Below are positions 1 to 9,091 of a stretch of DNA of 25,848 bases, piece after piece. The DNA is taken from the NCBI GenBank assembly GCA_902633535.1, contig CACPGM010000005.1, positions 1 through 25,848 on the forward strand, read 5' to 3'. The notes beneath the pieces are model-generated. The model had not been told where the DNA came from. It did not search any database and was given only the letters and a program-made list of their open reading frames with translations. Source of the DNA: an uncultured Pelagibacteraceae bacterium. Lineage in GTDB: Bacteria; Pseudomonadota; Alphaproteobacteria; Pelagibacterales; Pelagibacteraceae. A program made the translations under genes and the position numbers. Within the stretch, counting starts at the first letter, position 1, and each line of letters opens with the position of its first letter.

Positions 1-1
1 A

Positions 2-805
2 AAACTCTTAAATCCAGAAGATGATAAACAGACAGTATTTATTAATAAAAATACAAAATTTATTTTTGATATAAAAAAAGTTTATTTAGATAAGAATAAC
101 GATATTAGAAATTTAAAAGGATTTTTATTTTTAAATAAAGATGAAATTTCTGAATTAAATTTAGAGTCAAATTTTTCTAACCAAAAAAAAATCAAGTTAA
201 CTATTAAAAAAGATGGTAACGAAAAAATAACAACATTATTTTCTCATGAAGCAAAACCTCTTGTTAGTAGGTATAAATTTATCAAAGGTTTTGAAGGAGG
301 TGATCTGGATTTTTATTCTATAAAAAAAAATAATGTTACAAATTCTACATTAAAAATTTACAATTTTAAGATTCAAGAAATTCCGGTCCTAGCTAAACTA
401 TTAACTTTAGCATCTTTGCAAGGTATAGCTGATTTATTGACAGGCCAAGGAATCAGATTTAATGATTTTGAAATGAAATTTTCTAGCAAAGAAAACTTAA
501 TGACTATTGAAGAAATGTATGCAATTGGACCAGCAATATCAATTTTAATGGATGGGTATATTGAAAGTAAAAAATTGATAAGTTTAAGAGGTACATTAGT
601 TCCAGCAACAACTATTAATAAAACCATTTCTTCAATACCGTTAATTGGAAATATATTAGTGGGTAAAAAAGTTGGTGAAGGTGTTTTTGGGGTTAGTTTC
701 AAAGTTAAGGGACCACCTAAAGATCTAGAAACAACTGTGAACCCAATTAAAACTTTGACACCTAGATTTATAACTCGAACATTAGAAAAAATAAAAAAAA
801 ATTAA
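2..805 (+). CDS. AsmA/YhdP-like (DUF3971-type) envelope protein, C-terminal part
   Basis: The frame is open from the window edge, so the N-terminus lies outside; 267 codons plus stop are visible. The last ~130 residues have the pattern of the AsmA-like C-terminal domain of large YhdP/DUF3971 proteins: a GIADLLTGQGIRF-type segment, a central beta-rich stretch with LRGTLVPATTINK, then IPLIGNILVG and a final VKGPPKDLETTVNP. Known members are inner-membrane anchored, project into the periplasm and are implicated in envelope lipid homeostasis or transport; that role here is by family only. The visible part is rich in Asn, Lys and Ile and shows no membrane segment. The stop overlaps the convergent tyrS stop within the tetranucleotide TTAA at 802-805. 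The first Met of the fragment (416) is internal, since the reading frame continues upstream without a stop. Confidence 0.75.
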   Translation, partial: KLLNPEDDKQTVFINKNTKFIFDIKKVYLDKNNDIRNLKGFLFLNKDEISELNLESNFSNQKKIKLTIKKDGNEKITTLFSHEAKPLVSRYKFIKGFEGGDLDFYSIKKNNVTNSTLKIYNFKIQEIPVLAKLLTLASLQGIADLLTGQGIRFNDFEMKFSSKENLMTIEEMYAIGPAISILMDGYIESKKLISLRGTLVPATTINKTISSIPLIGNILVGKKVGEGVFGVSFKVKGPPKDLETTVNPIKTLTPRFITRTLEKIKKN

Positions 806-2031
806 TCTAGTTCAATTTTAATATGCCTTTTTTTTCCAATAGAAAGTTTTAAATAATTTTCATTGAATAGTTCTTTTTTGATTATTAATTTTTCATCATT
901 GATAAGTTCATCATTTATCTTGATAGCATTACCTTTAAATAATCTTCTTATTTCACTTTTAGAATTTTCTAATTTAGATAAAACTATAAGATCTATCAGA
1001 CTCATATTTTCATCAAAATTTTTTGATTTAATTTTTACTGAGGGTAAATTAGCTCCAAGTGAATTACCTGAAAAAGCCTCTTTTGCAGCTTGTTCTGAAT
1101 TTTGAGCAGCCCTTTTACCATGAAGCATTGTAGTAGCTTTATTTGCTAAAAGTATTTTTAATTCATTTATGTTATTTTTTTGTAAATTGATAATTTCACT
1201 TGTTTTGAGGTCAGTAAAAATTTTTAAAAATTTTACAACATCTCTATCATCTGTATTTCTCCAAAATTGCCAATAATCATATGCAGATAAAAATTTTTTA
1301 TCTAACCAAATCGCTCCAGCTTCAGTTTTTCCCATTTTTGCTCCTGAGGCTAAAGTAATTAGAGGAGTTGTTAAACCATAAGCTTGTTTATTAGAATGTC
1401 TTTTAATTAGCTCAACGCCATTTACAATATTTCCCCATTGATCAGAACCACCTATTTGAAGAGTACAATTTTTCTTTTTATTTAATTCTAGAAAGTCGTA
1501 AGCTTGAAGTATCATATAATTAAATTCCATGTAGCTTAGTGATTGTTCTCTATCTAGTCTGGTTTTAACACTATCAAAATTTAACATTTTATTTATTGTA
1601 AAATGTTTTCCTATATCTCTTAAAAAAGAAATGTAATTTAAACCTTTAAGCCAAGAATAATTATTTACAAAAATTGGTTTGGTTTTTGGGTTTTTAACAT
1701 CTAAAAAGTTCTTTAATATTTTTTCTATATTTTTAATATTTTTGTCTATTTCTTTTTCATTTAATATTTTTCTTGTTTTATCTTTACCCGAAGGGTCACC
1801 AATTCTAGTTGTACCTCCTCCTAATAGGACAATAGGTCTATGTCCGTGTTTTTGAAGAAGCCTTAAACACATTATTTGTAGTAAACTACCAACATGAAGA
1901 CTTTCAGCTGTACAATCAAAACCTATATAACCATTGATTTTTTCTTTATCTAATAGTTTAGATAATTCCTCTTCACTAGTGCATTGATAGAAAAAACCTC
2001 TATCTTTAAATTCTTTTAAAAATTTATTCAT
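802..2031 (-). CDS. tyrS: Tyrosyl-tRNA synthetase
   Basis: Class I aminoacyl-tRNA synthetase that charges tRNA-Tyr in the cytoplasm; 409 aa, normal for the bacterial TyrRS family. Visible marks are the HIGH-like HVGSLLQ in the Rossmann domain, GFDCTAESLHVG just before it, the tyrosine-pocket segment around YMILQAYDF and GGSDQWGNI, and the KMSKS-equivalent KMGKTE. A C-terminal S4-like RNA-binding domain follows (roughly the last 65 residues, ending KKRHIKIELD). I chose the ATG at 2029-2031, giving MNKFLKEFKDRG, because the alternative start at 2100 adds a hydrophobic, Phe-rich 23-residue leader unlike TyrRS and would overlap the divergent anmK start. No clear Shine-Dalgarno is seen at the chosen start. 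Divergent from anmK with 47 bp between starts, an arrangement I recall in other alphaproteobacteria. Confidence 0.95.
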   Translation of the reverse strand: MNKFLKEFKDRGFFYQCTSEEELSKLLDKEKINGYIGFDCTAESLHVGSLLQIMCLRLLQKHGHRPIVLLGGGTTRIGDPSGKDKTRKILNEKEIDKNIKNIEKILKNFLDVKNPKTKPIFVNNYSWLKGLNYISFLRDIGKHFTINKMLNFDSVKTRLDREQSLSYMEFNYMILQAYDFLELNKKKNCTLQIGGSDQWGNIVNGVELIKRHSNKQAYGLTTPLITLASGAKMGKTEAGAIWLDKKFLSAYDYWQFWRNTDDRDVVKFLKIFTDLKTSEIINLQKNNINELKILLANKATTMLHGKRAAQNSEQAAKEAFSGNSLGANLPSVKIKSKNFDENMSLIDLIVLSKLENSKSEIRRLFKGNAIKINDELINDEKLIIKKELFNENYLKLSIGKKRHIKIELD

Positions 2032-2078
2032 AAGTCTATAGTTTAACAATATACAATATTTAATAAAAAAAAATAAGA

Positions 2079-3227
2079 ATGGGCAAAATATATACAGCAA
2101 TGGGCCTTATGAGCGGTACATCATTAGATGGAGTAGATGTTTCTATAATCAAATCAGATGGTAATAGAGAATTTTCATCAATTTTAGATAGGTATTTTGA
2201 ATATGATACAGAATTAATTCAAAAATTATTGAATATTAGAGATAAAATCACAAATATAGAGAGATTAAATAAATATTTAGATGAAATCAAAGATTTAGAA
2301 AAAAATATTACTTTATTTCATGTTAAAGCTGTAAAAGAAACTCTAGACACGTCAAAATCTTCAGTGGATTTGATAGGTTTTCATGGACAAACAATATTCC
2401 ATGATCCAGAAAAAAAAACTACTAAACAACTAGGTGATGGAAAGTTATTGTCACAATTAACAAAGAAAAAAGTTATTTATAATTTTAGACAAAATGATTT
2501 AGAAAATGGTGGCCAGGGTGCCCCTTTAACACCAATTTTTCATAACGTACTTGCAAATAAAATAAATAAGAAATTTAATTTAGGTTTTCCTCTAAATATT
2601 TTAAATATCGGAGGAATTTCAAATATTACTTCCACAGTAGATTGGAAAAATTTATGGAGTGAAATAAATACAATCAATGCTTATGATATTGGACCAGGTA
2701 ATTGTCTGATAGATGAATGGATTAGAAAAAATTCTAAAAAAAAATATGATGAGAGTGGTTCAATAGCAAGATCTGGCACTGTAGATAAATTAGTTCTAAA
2801 CCAAGCCTTAGAAAATTTTTCTGAAAATTCCAATTATGAAAAATCTCTAGACATAAAAGATTTTGATATTTTTTTTGCAAAAGGTCTTTCATTAGAAAAT
2901 GGTGCTGCAACAATTACTAATTTTACTGCAACGCTTATAGCTAATGGAATGAGATATGCCCATAGAATGGGGAAGCCATCAATGTATAAATGGTTGGTGT
3001 GTGGTGGTGGACGAAAAAACAAATATCTTTTAGAGAGTATAAAAGATAATTTTGAAGAAATAAACATTGAACCGATCGATCAATACAAAATAGATGGAGA
3101 TTATGTAGAGTCTCAAGCTTTTGCTTATTTGGCGATTAGATCTTTTTTAAAACTACCAATTTCTTTTCCAACAACTACTAGATGCAAAAAACCAGTTTCA
3201 GGAGGAATATTTACACAAAATTTTTAA
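2079..3227 (+). CDS. anmK: Anhydro-N-acetylmuramic acid kinase
   Basis: Cytoplasmic ATP-dependent sugar kinase that opens and phosphorylates 1,6-anhydro-MurNAc recovered from peptidoglycan turnover, giving MurNAc-6-phosphate. The 382 aa match the usual length. The N-terminal MGLMSGTSLDGVD motif is diagnostic for AnmK. Further marks are GFHGQTIFHDP, NGGQGAPLTP, the nucleotide-binding LNIGGISNIT, YDIGPGNCLID and the late CGGGRKN segment. Translation may start at 2079 (MGKIYTAMGLMSG) or at the second ATG 21 bp downstream; the first is preferred because residues before MGLMSG are usual. The stop directly abuts the convergent hydrolase stop (TAATTA at 3225-3230). No other murein-recycling gene is in the window. 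Confidence 0.95.
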   Translation: MGKIYTAMGLMSGTSLDGVDVSIIKSDGNREFSSILDRYFEYDTELIQKLLNIRDKITNIERLNKYLDEIKDLEKNITLFHVKAVKETLDTSKSSVDLIGFHGQTIFHDPEKKTTKQLGDGKLLSQLTKKKVIYNFRQNDLENGGQGAPLTPIFHNVLANKINKKFNLGFPLNILNIGGISNITSTVDWKNLWSEINTINAYDIGPGNCLIDEWIRKNSKKKYDESGSIARSGTVDKLVLNQALENFSENSNYEKSLDIKDFDIFFAKGLSLENGAATITNFTATLIANGMRYAHRMGKPSMYKWLVCGGGRKNKYLLESIKDNFEEINIEPIDQYKIDGDYVESQAFAYLAIRSFLKLPISFPTTTRCKKPVSGGIFTQNF

Positions 3228-3884
3228 TTAGTATAAAGCTGTCTCTTTTTTTATATATTTATCCAAACTCTTTACTAATGTATTTTCAGTTTTAGTAAAA
3301 AAATGATTGGCATCATTTACCGCTTGAAAGTCTACTTTGATACCTTTTTGTGCACTCAATCTTTTATTTAATTCTTCAATATTATCTAGCGGTACAAGTT
3401 CGTCTTTCTTTCCGTAAATCATTAAACCAGAAGTGGGACATGGTGATAAAAAAGAAAAATCATAAACATTAGGCTGTGGTGATATAGCAATAAATCTATT
3501 TATTTCAGGCCTTCTCATTAGTAATTGCATTGCAATTAGTGAACCGAATGAAAAACCAGATACCCAACATTGAGAATTGTCAAAATTTTCTCTCTCTAGC
3601 CAATCTAGAGCAGCAGCAGCATCAGCCAATTCTCCTTGGCCATTATCAAACTCTCCATCACTTTTTCCAACTCCTCTAAAATTAACACGACAGACTGAAA
3701 AATCATTTTCCATAAATATTTTAAAAGTTTCAACCACTACTTTGTTATTCATTGTTCCTCCATATTGAGGATGTGGTTGGAGCACTAAAGCGACGGGAGA
3801 TGTATTCTTTTTACTTTTATAATATTTTGCCTCAAGTCTTCCAGCTGGTCCGGGTATGAAAATTTCTAAAATTTTATTATCCAT
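3228..3884 (-). CDS. Alpha/beta hydrolase (COG2945-like)
   Basis: A 218-aa single-domain alpha/beta hydrolase with an intact predicted catalytic triad: nucleophile Ser112 in GFSFGS, Asp161 in GKKDELVP and His194 in DANHFF. Early segments LQPHPQYGGTMNNK and VNFRGVGKSDGEFDNGQGE are characteristic of the COG2945-type hydrolases common in alphaproteobacteria, whose substrates are mostly unknown. No signal peptide or membrane segment is visible, so it is likely cytoplasmic. It converges with anmK with no spacing and is divergent from iscR, sharing the 137-bp region 3885-4021. The catalytic class is well supported; the substrate cannot be told from sequence. Confidence 0.85.
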   Translation of the reverse strand: MDNKILEIFIPGPAGRLEAKYYKSKKNTSPVALVLQPHPQYGGTMNNKVVVETFKIFMENDFSVCRVNFRGVGKSDGEFDNGQGELADAAAALDWLERENFDNSQCWVSGFSFGSLIAMQLLMRRPEINRFIAISPQPNVYDFSFLSPCPTSGLMIYGKKDELVPLDNIEELNKRLSAQKGIKVDFQAVNDANHFFTKTENTLVKSLDKYIKKETALY

Positions 3885-3967
3885 ATGTGATATTGATTAT
3901 TATTCTCAAAAAAAAAATACGTTTATCACAAGTGAGCGACAATATGTTAATTTTTTTATATTAATCT

Positions 3968-3992
3968 ATACTTGACCATATTAGTCAAGTAT
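3968..3992. promoter_or_regulatory. IscR-type operator (perfect inverted repeat)
   Basis: A 25-bp element made of two perfect 9-bp arms, ATACTTGAC (3968-3976) and GTCAAGTAT (3984-3992), around a 7-bp AT-rich centre. Arm sequence and spacing agree with the type 1 IscR binding site of proteobacteria (ATAGTTGAC-N7-GTCAACTAT type). It lies 30 bp upstream of iscR and overlaps the predicted -35 box, so bound holo-IscR would block the iscR-suf promoter. The repeat is seen directly; the regulator assignment rests on the family consensus and on iscR being the next gene. Confidence 0.88.
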
Positions 3993-3999
3993 GTATAAA
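3972..3999 (+). promoter_or_regulatory. Predicted sigma-70 promoter of the iscR-suf operon
   Basis: The -35 TTGACC (3972-3977) and -10 TATAAA (3994-3999) are separated by 16 bp. The -35 hexamer sits inside the left arm and spacer of the IscR operator. The expected start of transcription is near 4006, leaving a leader of about 15 nt that contains the ribosome site AGGG at 4013-4016, 5 nt before the iscR ATG. Confidence 0.7.
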
Positions 4000-4021
4000 A
4001 ACCCGTAAATTAAGGGTAAAA

Positions 4022-4447
4022 ATGAAATTAACATCTAAAGGTAGATATGCTGTAATGGCATTAGCGGATTTAGCGAGGTTTGACAATGTCGATCCTGTAT
4101 CTCTTCGAGACATTTCTTTAAGACAGGGTATTTCCTTAGATTATTTAGAACAAATTTTTTCAAAACTTAGAAAAAAAGAAATTGTACAAAGTGTGAGAGG
4201 TACACAAGGTGGCTATATTTTAAATAGAAATGCTAAAGATATAAAGCTTACTAATATTTTTGATGCAGTTGATGAAAAAGTAAAAACAGTTCAATGCAAA
4301 AAAGACTCTAAAAAAGGCTGTAATGGTAAAGCCAGCAAATGTATTACTCATAATCTATGGGATGAACTTGAAAACCACATTAATAATTTTTTTAAAGAAA
4401 AAAGTTTAGAAGACTTAGTTAAAGATAATTCAGAGAGAAGAGTTTAA
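4022..4447 (+). CDS. iscR: Rrf2-family Fe-S cluster regulator IscR
   Basis: A 141-aa Rrf2-family transcription factor with an N-terminal winged helix ([18 protein letters not shown] opening, then RGTQGGYIL in the wing). The likely [2Fe-2S] ligands are Cys92, Cys100, Cys107 and His110. This keeps the C-C-C-x2-H order of E. coli IscR but with wider spacing (x7 and x6 in place of x5 and x5). As the first gene of the suf operon, behind a perfect IscR-type operator, it very likely represses its own operon when its cluster is occupied. sufB begins 2 bp after the stop. Confidence 0.93.
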   Translation: MKLTSKGRYAVMALADLARFDNVDPVSLRDISLRQGISLDYLEQIFSKLRKKEIVQSVRGTQGGYILNRNAKDIKLTNIFDAVDEKVKTVQCKKDSKKGCNGKASKCITHNLWDELENHINNFFKEKSLEDLVKDNSERRV

Positions 4448-4449
4448 AT

Positions 4450-5892
4450 ATGGATACTAGAGAAAAAGATATAGAAAAATTAAAAGATTATAAATATGGT
4501 TTTATAACCGATATTGAAAATATAAAGGCTCCTAAAGGTCTAAATGAAGATATAATCAAATTTATTTCTAATATTAAAAAAGAGCCAAGTTGGATGTTAG
4601 AATTTAGATTAAATGCTTTTGAAAGATTTAAACAACTTAAAGAGCCTAATTGGCAAAAACCAAAATATCCTGAAATTGATTACCAAAATTTATATTATTA
4701 TTCAGCCCCAAAAAGCATGAAAGACAAACCAAAAAGTCTTGATGAGCTTGATCCTAAACTTTTAGAAACTTATAATAAATTAGGTATACCCTTACAAGAA
4801 CAAGCAAGACTTAATGGTATTGCTGTAGATGCTGTATTTGACTCAGTATCTGTTGCAACTACATTTAAAGGTGAACTGACCAAACATGGAATTATTTTCT
4901 GTTCAATGTCAGAGGCAATACAAAAACATCCTGACTTAGTAAAAAAATATTTAGGATCAGTAATTCCTACAACAGACCATTTTTTTGCTACTTTGAATTC
5001 TGCTGTTTTTACTGACGGTTCATTTGTTTATATTCCAGAGGGAGTAAGATGTCCGATGGAACTTTCAACTTATTTTAGAATAAATGCATCTGATACAGGA
5101 CAATTTGAAAGAACATTAATTATAGCTGATAAAGGAAGCTATGTAAGTTACTTAGAAGGTTGTACAGCACCTATGAGAGATGAAAATCAATTACATGCTG
5201 CAAATGTAGAATTGATAGCCTTAGATGATGCAGAAATTAAATATTCGACAGTACAAAACTGGTATCCTGGTGATGAGAATGGAAAAGGTGGAATATATAA
5301 TTTTGTAACTAAAAGAGGTTTGTGTAAGGGAAAAAATTCTAAAATTTCTTGGACTCAAGTTGAAACTGGTTCAGCTATAACTTGGAAATATCCTAGCTGT
5401 ATATTGAAAGGTGATAATTCAATCGGTGAGTTTTATTCAATAGCTATTACTAACAATCATCAAAAAGCAGACACTGGAACGAAAATGATTCATTTAGGAA
5501 AAAATACTAAAAGCAAAATAATTTCAAAAGGTATAAGCGCAGGATTTTCTGACATGACATATAGAGGTTTAGTGGATATCAATTCAAAAGCAAAAAATTC
5601 TAGTAATTATACTCAGTGTGACTCATTATTGATGGGGAATAAATGTGGAGCGCACACAGTTCCTTATATAAAGAATAAAAACTTAGACTCAAATATTGCT
5701 CATGAGGCAACAACCTCAAAAATAAGTGAGGAACAATTACATTATTGTCAGCAAAGAGGACTCAATCCAGAGGAAGCAGTTGGATTAATTGTCAATGGAT
5801 TCTGTAAGGAAGTCCTTCAGCAATTACCGATGGAATTTGCTGTAGAGGCACAAAAATTGGTAGGTATAAGCCTTGAAGGGAGCGTGGGTTAA
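4450..5892 (+). CDS. sufB: Fe-S cluster assembly scaffold subunit SufB
   Basis: 480 aa, the standard SufB length. SufB is the core scaffold of the cytoplasmic SufBC2D complex, on which the nascent Fe-S cluster is built. The beta-helical SUFBD domain occupies roughly residues 190-470. The conserved Cys390 in [10 protein letters not shown] and the adjacent CGAHTVPYI segment are present, as is the family C-terminal pattern [17 protein letters not shown] and [15 protein letters not shown]. An N-terminal helical region precedes it. The stop TAA overlaps the sufC ATG by 1 bp, implying translational coupling. Confidence 0.97.
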   Translation: MDTREKDIEKLKDYKYGFITDIENIKAPKGLNEDIIKFISNIKKEPSWMLEFRLNAFERFKQLKEPNWQKPKYPEIDYQNLYYYSAPKSMKDKPKSLDELDPKLLETYNKLGIPLQEQARLNGIAVDAVFDSVSVATTFKGELTKHGIIFCSMSEAIQKHPDLVKKYLGSVIPTTDHFFATLNSAVFTDGSFVYIPEGVRCPMELSTYFRINASDTGQFERTLIIADKGSYVSYLEGCTAPMRDENQLHAANVELIALDDAEIKYSTVQNWYPGDENGKGGIYNFVTKRGLCKGKNSKISWTQVETGSAITWKYPSCILKGDNSIGEFYSIAITNNHQKADTGTKMIHLGKNTKSKIISKGISAGFSDMTYRGLVDINSKAKNSSNYTQCDSLLMGNKCGAHTVPYIKNKNLDSNIAHEATTSKISEEQLHYCQQRGLNPEEAVGLIVNGFCKEVLQQLPMEFAVEAQKLVGISLEGSVG

Positions 5893-6626
5893 TGCTCAAA
5901 ATTAATAATTTAAATGCAAACGTTGAAAATAAGTCAATTTTGAGGGGTTTTTCTTTAGATATTAATCCTGGTGAAGTGCACGCAATTATGGGTCCTAATG
6001 GATCTGGTAAAAGCACATTATCAAATATTTTATCTGGCAAAAAAGGCTACGAGGTATCAGGTGAAATTTTATTCGAAAACAAAAATTTATTTGATCTTGA
6101 AACAGAGGAAAGGGCTCATAAAGGTATATTTTTGGCATTTCAATATCCTTTAGAAATTCCTGGTGTAAATACAAATATATTTTTAAAAACATCATTAAAT
6201 GCAATTAGAAAAGCTCGTGGTGAAAAAGAATTAGACGCTATCGAATTTTTAAAACTTGTGAAAGAGAAAGCAAAAGAATTAAAATTTGATGAAGAAAAAC
6301 TGAACAGACAATTGAATGTTGGTTTTTCAGGTGGTGAAAAAAAGAAAAATGAAATTTTACAAATGTCTATGTTAGCACCTAAGTTATCTATTTTAGATGA
6401 GACAGACTCAGGCTTAGATATAGATGCGCTGAAAATAGTTGCTGATGGTGTTAATACTCTTAGGGATAAAAATAATTCTTTTTTAATTATTACCCATTAT
6501 CAAAGATTATTAGATTATATTAAACCAGATTTTGTTCATGTCTTAATGAATGGAAAAATAATAAAATCTGGTGGTCCTGAATTAGCATTAGAGTTAGAAA
6601 AAAAAGGATATGAAAGTTTTAATTAA
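5892..6626 (+). CDS. sufC: Fe-S cluster assembly ATPase SufC
   Basis: A 244-aa soluble ABC-type ATPase that powers SufBCD. Walker A GPNGSGKS is at residues 34-41, the signature FSGGE at 145-149, and Walker B with the following loop, ILDETDSGLD, at 167-176. The ETDSGLD form is typical of SufC, as is the KKKNEI stretch after the signature. No membrane segment is present, as expected. It overlaps sufB by 1 bp and sufD starts immediately after its stop. Confidence 0.97.
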   Translation: MLKINNLNANVENKSILRGFSLDINPGEVHAIMGPNGSGKSTLSNILSGKKGYEVSGEILFENKNLFDLETEERAHKGIFLAFQYPLEIPGVNTNIFLKTSLNAIRKARGEKELDAIEFLKLVKEKAKELKFDEEKLNRQLNVGFSGGEKKKNEILQMSMLAPKLSILDETDSGLDIDALKIVADGVNTLRDKNNSFLIITHYQRLLDYIKPDFVHVLMNGKIIKSGGPELALELEKKGYESFN

Positions 6627-7874
6627 ATGATTGAAAAATTACAATTAGATTTTGATAGAATAACAAAAACTTTAAATATTTCTCAAAAAGAAATCGATTC
6701 AAAAAGAAATTATTTAGAAAAATTTATTGAGAATGGTTTTCCAAGTAGAAAACAAGAAAATTGGAAGTTTTTAGATATAAGTCAAATTATTAAAAAAAAC
6801 ATTGGTAATTTAAGTTTTTTCAATGATTATTCTATTCCAAATAAAATCGATCCATCTATTTTTGTTAATGGTTTAGAGCATAATAAAATTATTTTTATCA
6901 ATGGAAGAATAGAAAAAATTGATTTTGACTATGAAGATCAAAATAAAATTCAAATAAGTGATAAAATAGAAAAAAAAATTTTATTTGATAATGAAAATTC
7001 ATTGATTGATTTGAACAACGCTTTTACAAATAAAGTTTTTAAAGTTTTAGTTAAAAAAAACTATTCATTAAATAAACCTTTAATCATATACCATTCTACA
7101 AACGAAAAAATTAAATCAAAAAATATTAATTTAAGACTAGATTTTGAGTTAGAGGAAAATAGCTCACTAAGATTAATTGATTTTTTTACTGATAGTTCAG
7201 ATAAAAACTTTACAAATATTTTGTATAATTTTGATTTAAAAAAAAATTCTATTCTTAAAAATTATAAAATTGACAGATTTATTAATGGTAATTTGAAATA
7301 CTCATTTAATAATATTGAACAAGAGGCGAATAGTGTTTCTGAAACATTTATATTATCTTCAGGTTCAAATTTTTTTAAAAACGAAGTTAATTGTAATTTA
7401 AAAGGAGAATATTCTTCTGCCTTTGTAAATGGTATTTTTTCTTTAAAGGAAAATCAACAACATGAAATTAGAACTACAATCAATCATTTGGTAGAAAATA
7501 CTAAAAGTTACCAGTTAATCAAAAGTGTTCTTGGTAAACTTTCAAAAGCAGTTTATCAGGGAAAAATATTTGTGGATTCTAAGGCTCAAAAAACTGATGG
7601 ATATCAATTAAGCAAAGCTATTTTAATGGATGAAACTTCTGAGTTTAATGCAAAACCAGAATTAGAAATATATGCTGATGATGTCAAATGTTCTCATGGA
7701 TCTGCATCTGGAAGTTTGAATGAGAACTCAATTTTTTATTTGATGTCACGTGGTTTAAATTATCAGCAATCAAAAGAACTTTTGATAAATGGTTTTTTAT
7801 TAGATGTCGTTGAAAAGATTACAGACTCAGAAATTAAAAACTTAATTAAAAACATGATTGGCTTAAAAGAATGA
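6627..7874 (+). CDS. sufD: Fe-S cluster assembly protein SufD
   Basis: A 415-aa partner of SufB in the SufBC2D complex. The N-terminus contains the PSRKQENWKF motif typical of SufD. The C-terminal SUFBD domain carries DVKCSHGSASG, including the conserved His implicated in cluster assembly and iron acquisition, followed by YLMSRGLNYQQ and NGFLLDVVEKI. The middle section is unusually Asn/Lys/Ile-rich, in line with the genome's AT bias. It begins directly after the sufC stop and overlaps sufS by 4 bp (ATGA). Confidence 0.95.
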   Translation: MIEKLQLDFDRITKTLNISQKEIDSKRNYLEKFIENGFPSRKQENWKFLDISQIIKKNIGNLSFFNDYSIPNKIDPSIFVNGLEHNKIIFINGRIEKIDFDYEDQNKIQISDKIEKKILFDNENSLIDLNNAFTNKVFKVLVKKNYSLNKPLIIYHSTNEKIKSKNINLRLDFELEENSSLRLIDFFTDSSDKNFTNILYNFDLKKNSILKNYKIDRFINGNLKYSFNNIEQEANSVSETFILSSGSNFFKNEVNCNLKGEYSSAFVNGIFSLKENQQHEIRTTINHLVENTKSYQLIKSVLGKLSKAVYQGKIFVDSKAQKTDGYQLSKAILMDETSEFNAKPELEIYADDVKCSHGSASGSLNENSIFYLMSRGLNYQQSKELLINGFLLDVVEKITDSEIKNLIKNMIGLKE

Positions 7875-9091
7875 ATATAGAAAATATAAAAAAAGAATTT
7901 CCTATTTTTGATGAAAAAATCCAAAATAATGATCTGGTTTACTTAGATAGCGCTAATTCTTCACAGAAGCCTAAGGTTGTATTAGATAGAATTAATGAAT
8001 TTTATGCAAAACAATTTTCAAATGTTGGAAGAAGTATACATTATTTGGCGGTGGCAGCGACAAATTTATATGAAAATACAAGATGTTCAGTTCAAAAATA
8101 TATTAATGCTAAAGATAAAAATGAAATTGTTTTTACTAAAGGTGCAACAGAGGCTTTAAACCTTGTAGCAAATACTCTTGGCCAGACAATCATAGAGCCA
8201 AATGATGAGATTCTAATTACTGAATTAGAACATCACTCAAATTATGTACCTTGGCATTTTTTAAGGAAATCTAAGAATGTAAAAATAAAGTTTGCTGAAA
8301 TTAATGAGGATGGTGATATTCCAATCGAAAATATAGAAAAAGAAATAACAGATAAAACTAAAGTAATAGCAATAACTCACTTGTCTAATGTTACAGGTGC
8401 TGTTTTACCCATAAAAGAAATAACACAATTAGCTCATTCCAAAGGTATCATTGTTGTGGTTGATGGCTGTCAAGGTGGGCCGCATTTAAAATTAGATATG
8501 CAAGACTTAGATTGTGATTTTTATGCAATTTCATGTCATAAAATGTACGGACCAACAGGACTAGGAGTTTTGTACGGAAAAAAGAAATGGCTTGAACAAC
8601 TTCCTCCCTATCAAGGTGGAGGCGGTATGATCAATGAGGTAAAAAAAGATAGAATTTCATATGGAGATCTACCAAATAAATATGAAGCAGGAACAATGGC
8701 AACAGCACAAGTAATTGCTTTTGATCAATCGATAAAGTTTTTAGAAAGTATTGGAATTGAAAATATCATTAAACATGAAAAAGAATTAATAGAATATGGT
8801 CAAGAAATTTTACAGAAAAATAATTCAGTTAAATTAATTGGAAATCCAAATAATCGTGGTGGAGTATTATCTTTTACCATTGAAGGAGTCCATCCACATG
8901 ATATTGCAACTATTTTAGATGAAACCGGAGTAGCAATTAGAGCTGGCCATCATTGTTGTCAGATACTTCATGATAAATTAAATATACCCGCAAGTGCCAG
9001 AGCATCTTTAGGAGTTTACAATACAAAAGATGATTTAGATAAATTAAATGAAGGAATTAATAACTGTAAAAAAATTTTTGATTTAAAATGA
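7871..9091 (+). CDS. sufS: Cysteine desulfurase SufS
   Basis: A 406-aa PLP-dependent group II desulfurase that removes sulfur from L-Cys as a persulfide for SufBCD. The PLP-binding Lys is K224 in SCHKMYGPTG; TELEHHSNYVPW and the aspartate in VVDGCQGGPH belong to the cofactor pocket. The catalytic Cys is C362 in RAGHHCC, with an extra Cys at 363, and SARASLGVYNT is the usual C-terminal motif. Its partner is probably SufU, encoded next with a 4-bp overlap; no sufE gene is seen in the window. Confidence 0.96.
   Translation: MNIENIKKEFPIFDEKIQNNDLVYLDSANSSQKPKVVLDRINEFYAKQFSNVGRSIHYLAVAATNLYENTRCSVQKYINAKDKNEIVFTKGATEALNLVANTLGQTIIEPNDEILITELEHHSNYVPWHFLRKSKNVKIKFAEINEDGDIPIENIEKEITDKTKVIAITHLSNVTGAVLPIKEITQLAHSKGIIVVVDGCQGGPHLKLDMQDLDCDFYAISCHKMYGPTGLGVLYGKKKWLEQLPPYQGGGGMINEVKKDRISYGDLPNKYEAGTMATAQVIAFDQSIKFLESIGIENIIKHEKELIEYGQEILQKNNSVKLIGNPNNRGGVLSFTIEGVHPHDIATILDETGVAIRAGHHCCQILHDKLNIPASARASLGVYNTKDDLDKLNEGINNCKKIFDLK

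Noticed and set aside
2032..2100. Upstream start of tyrS adding 23 residues
   Set aside because: The extension (MLYIFCPFLFFF...) is hydrophobic, not TyrRS-like, and overlaps the divergent anmK start; MNKFLKEFKDRG fits the family.
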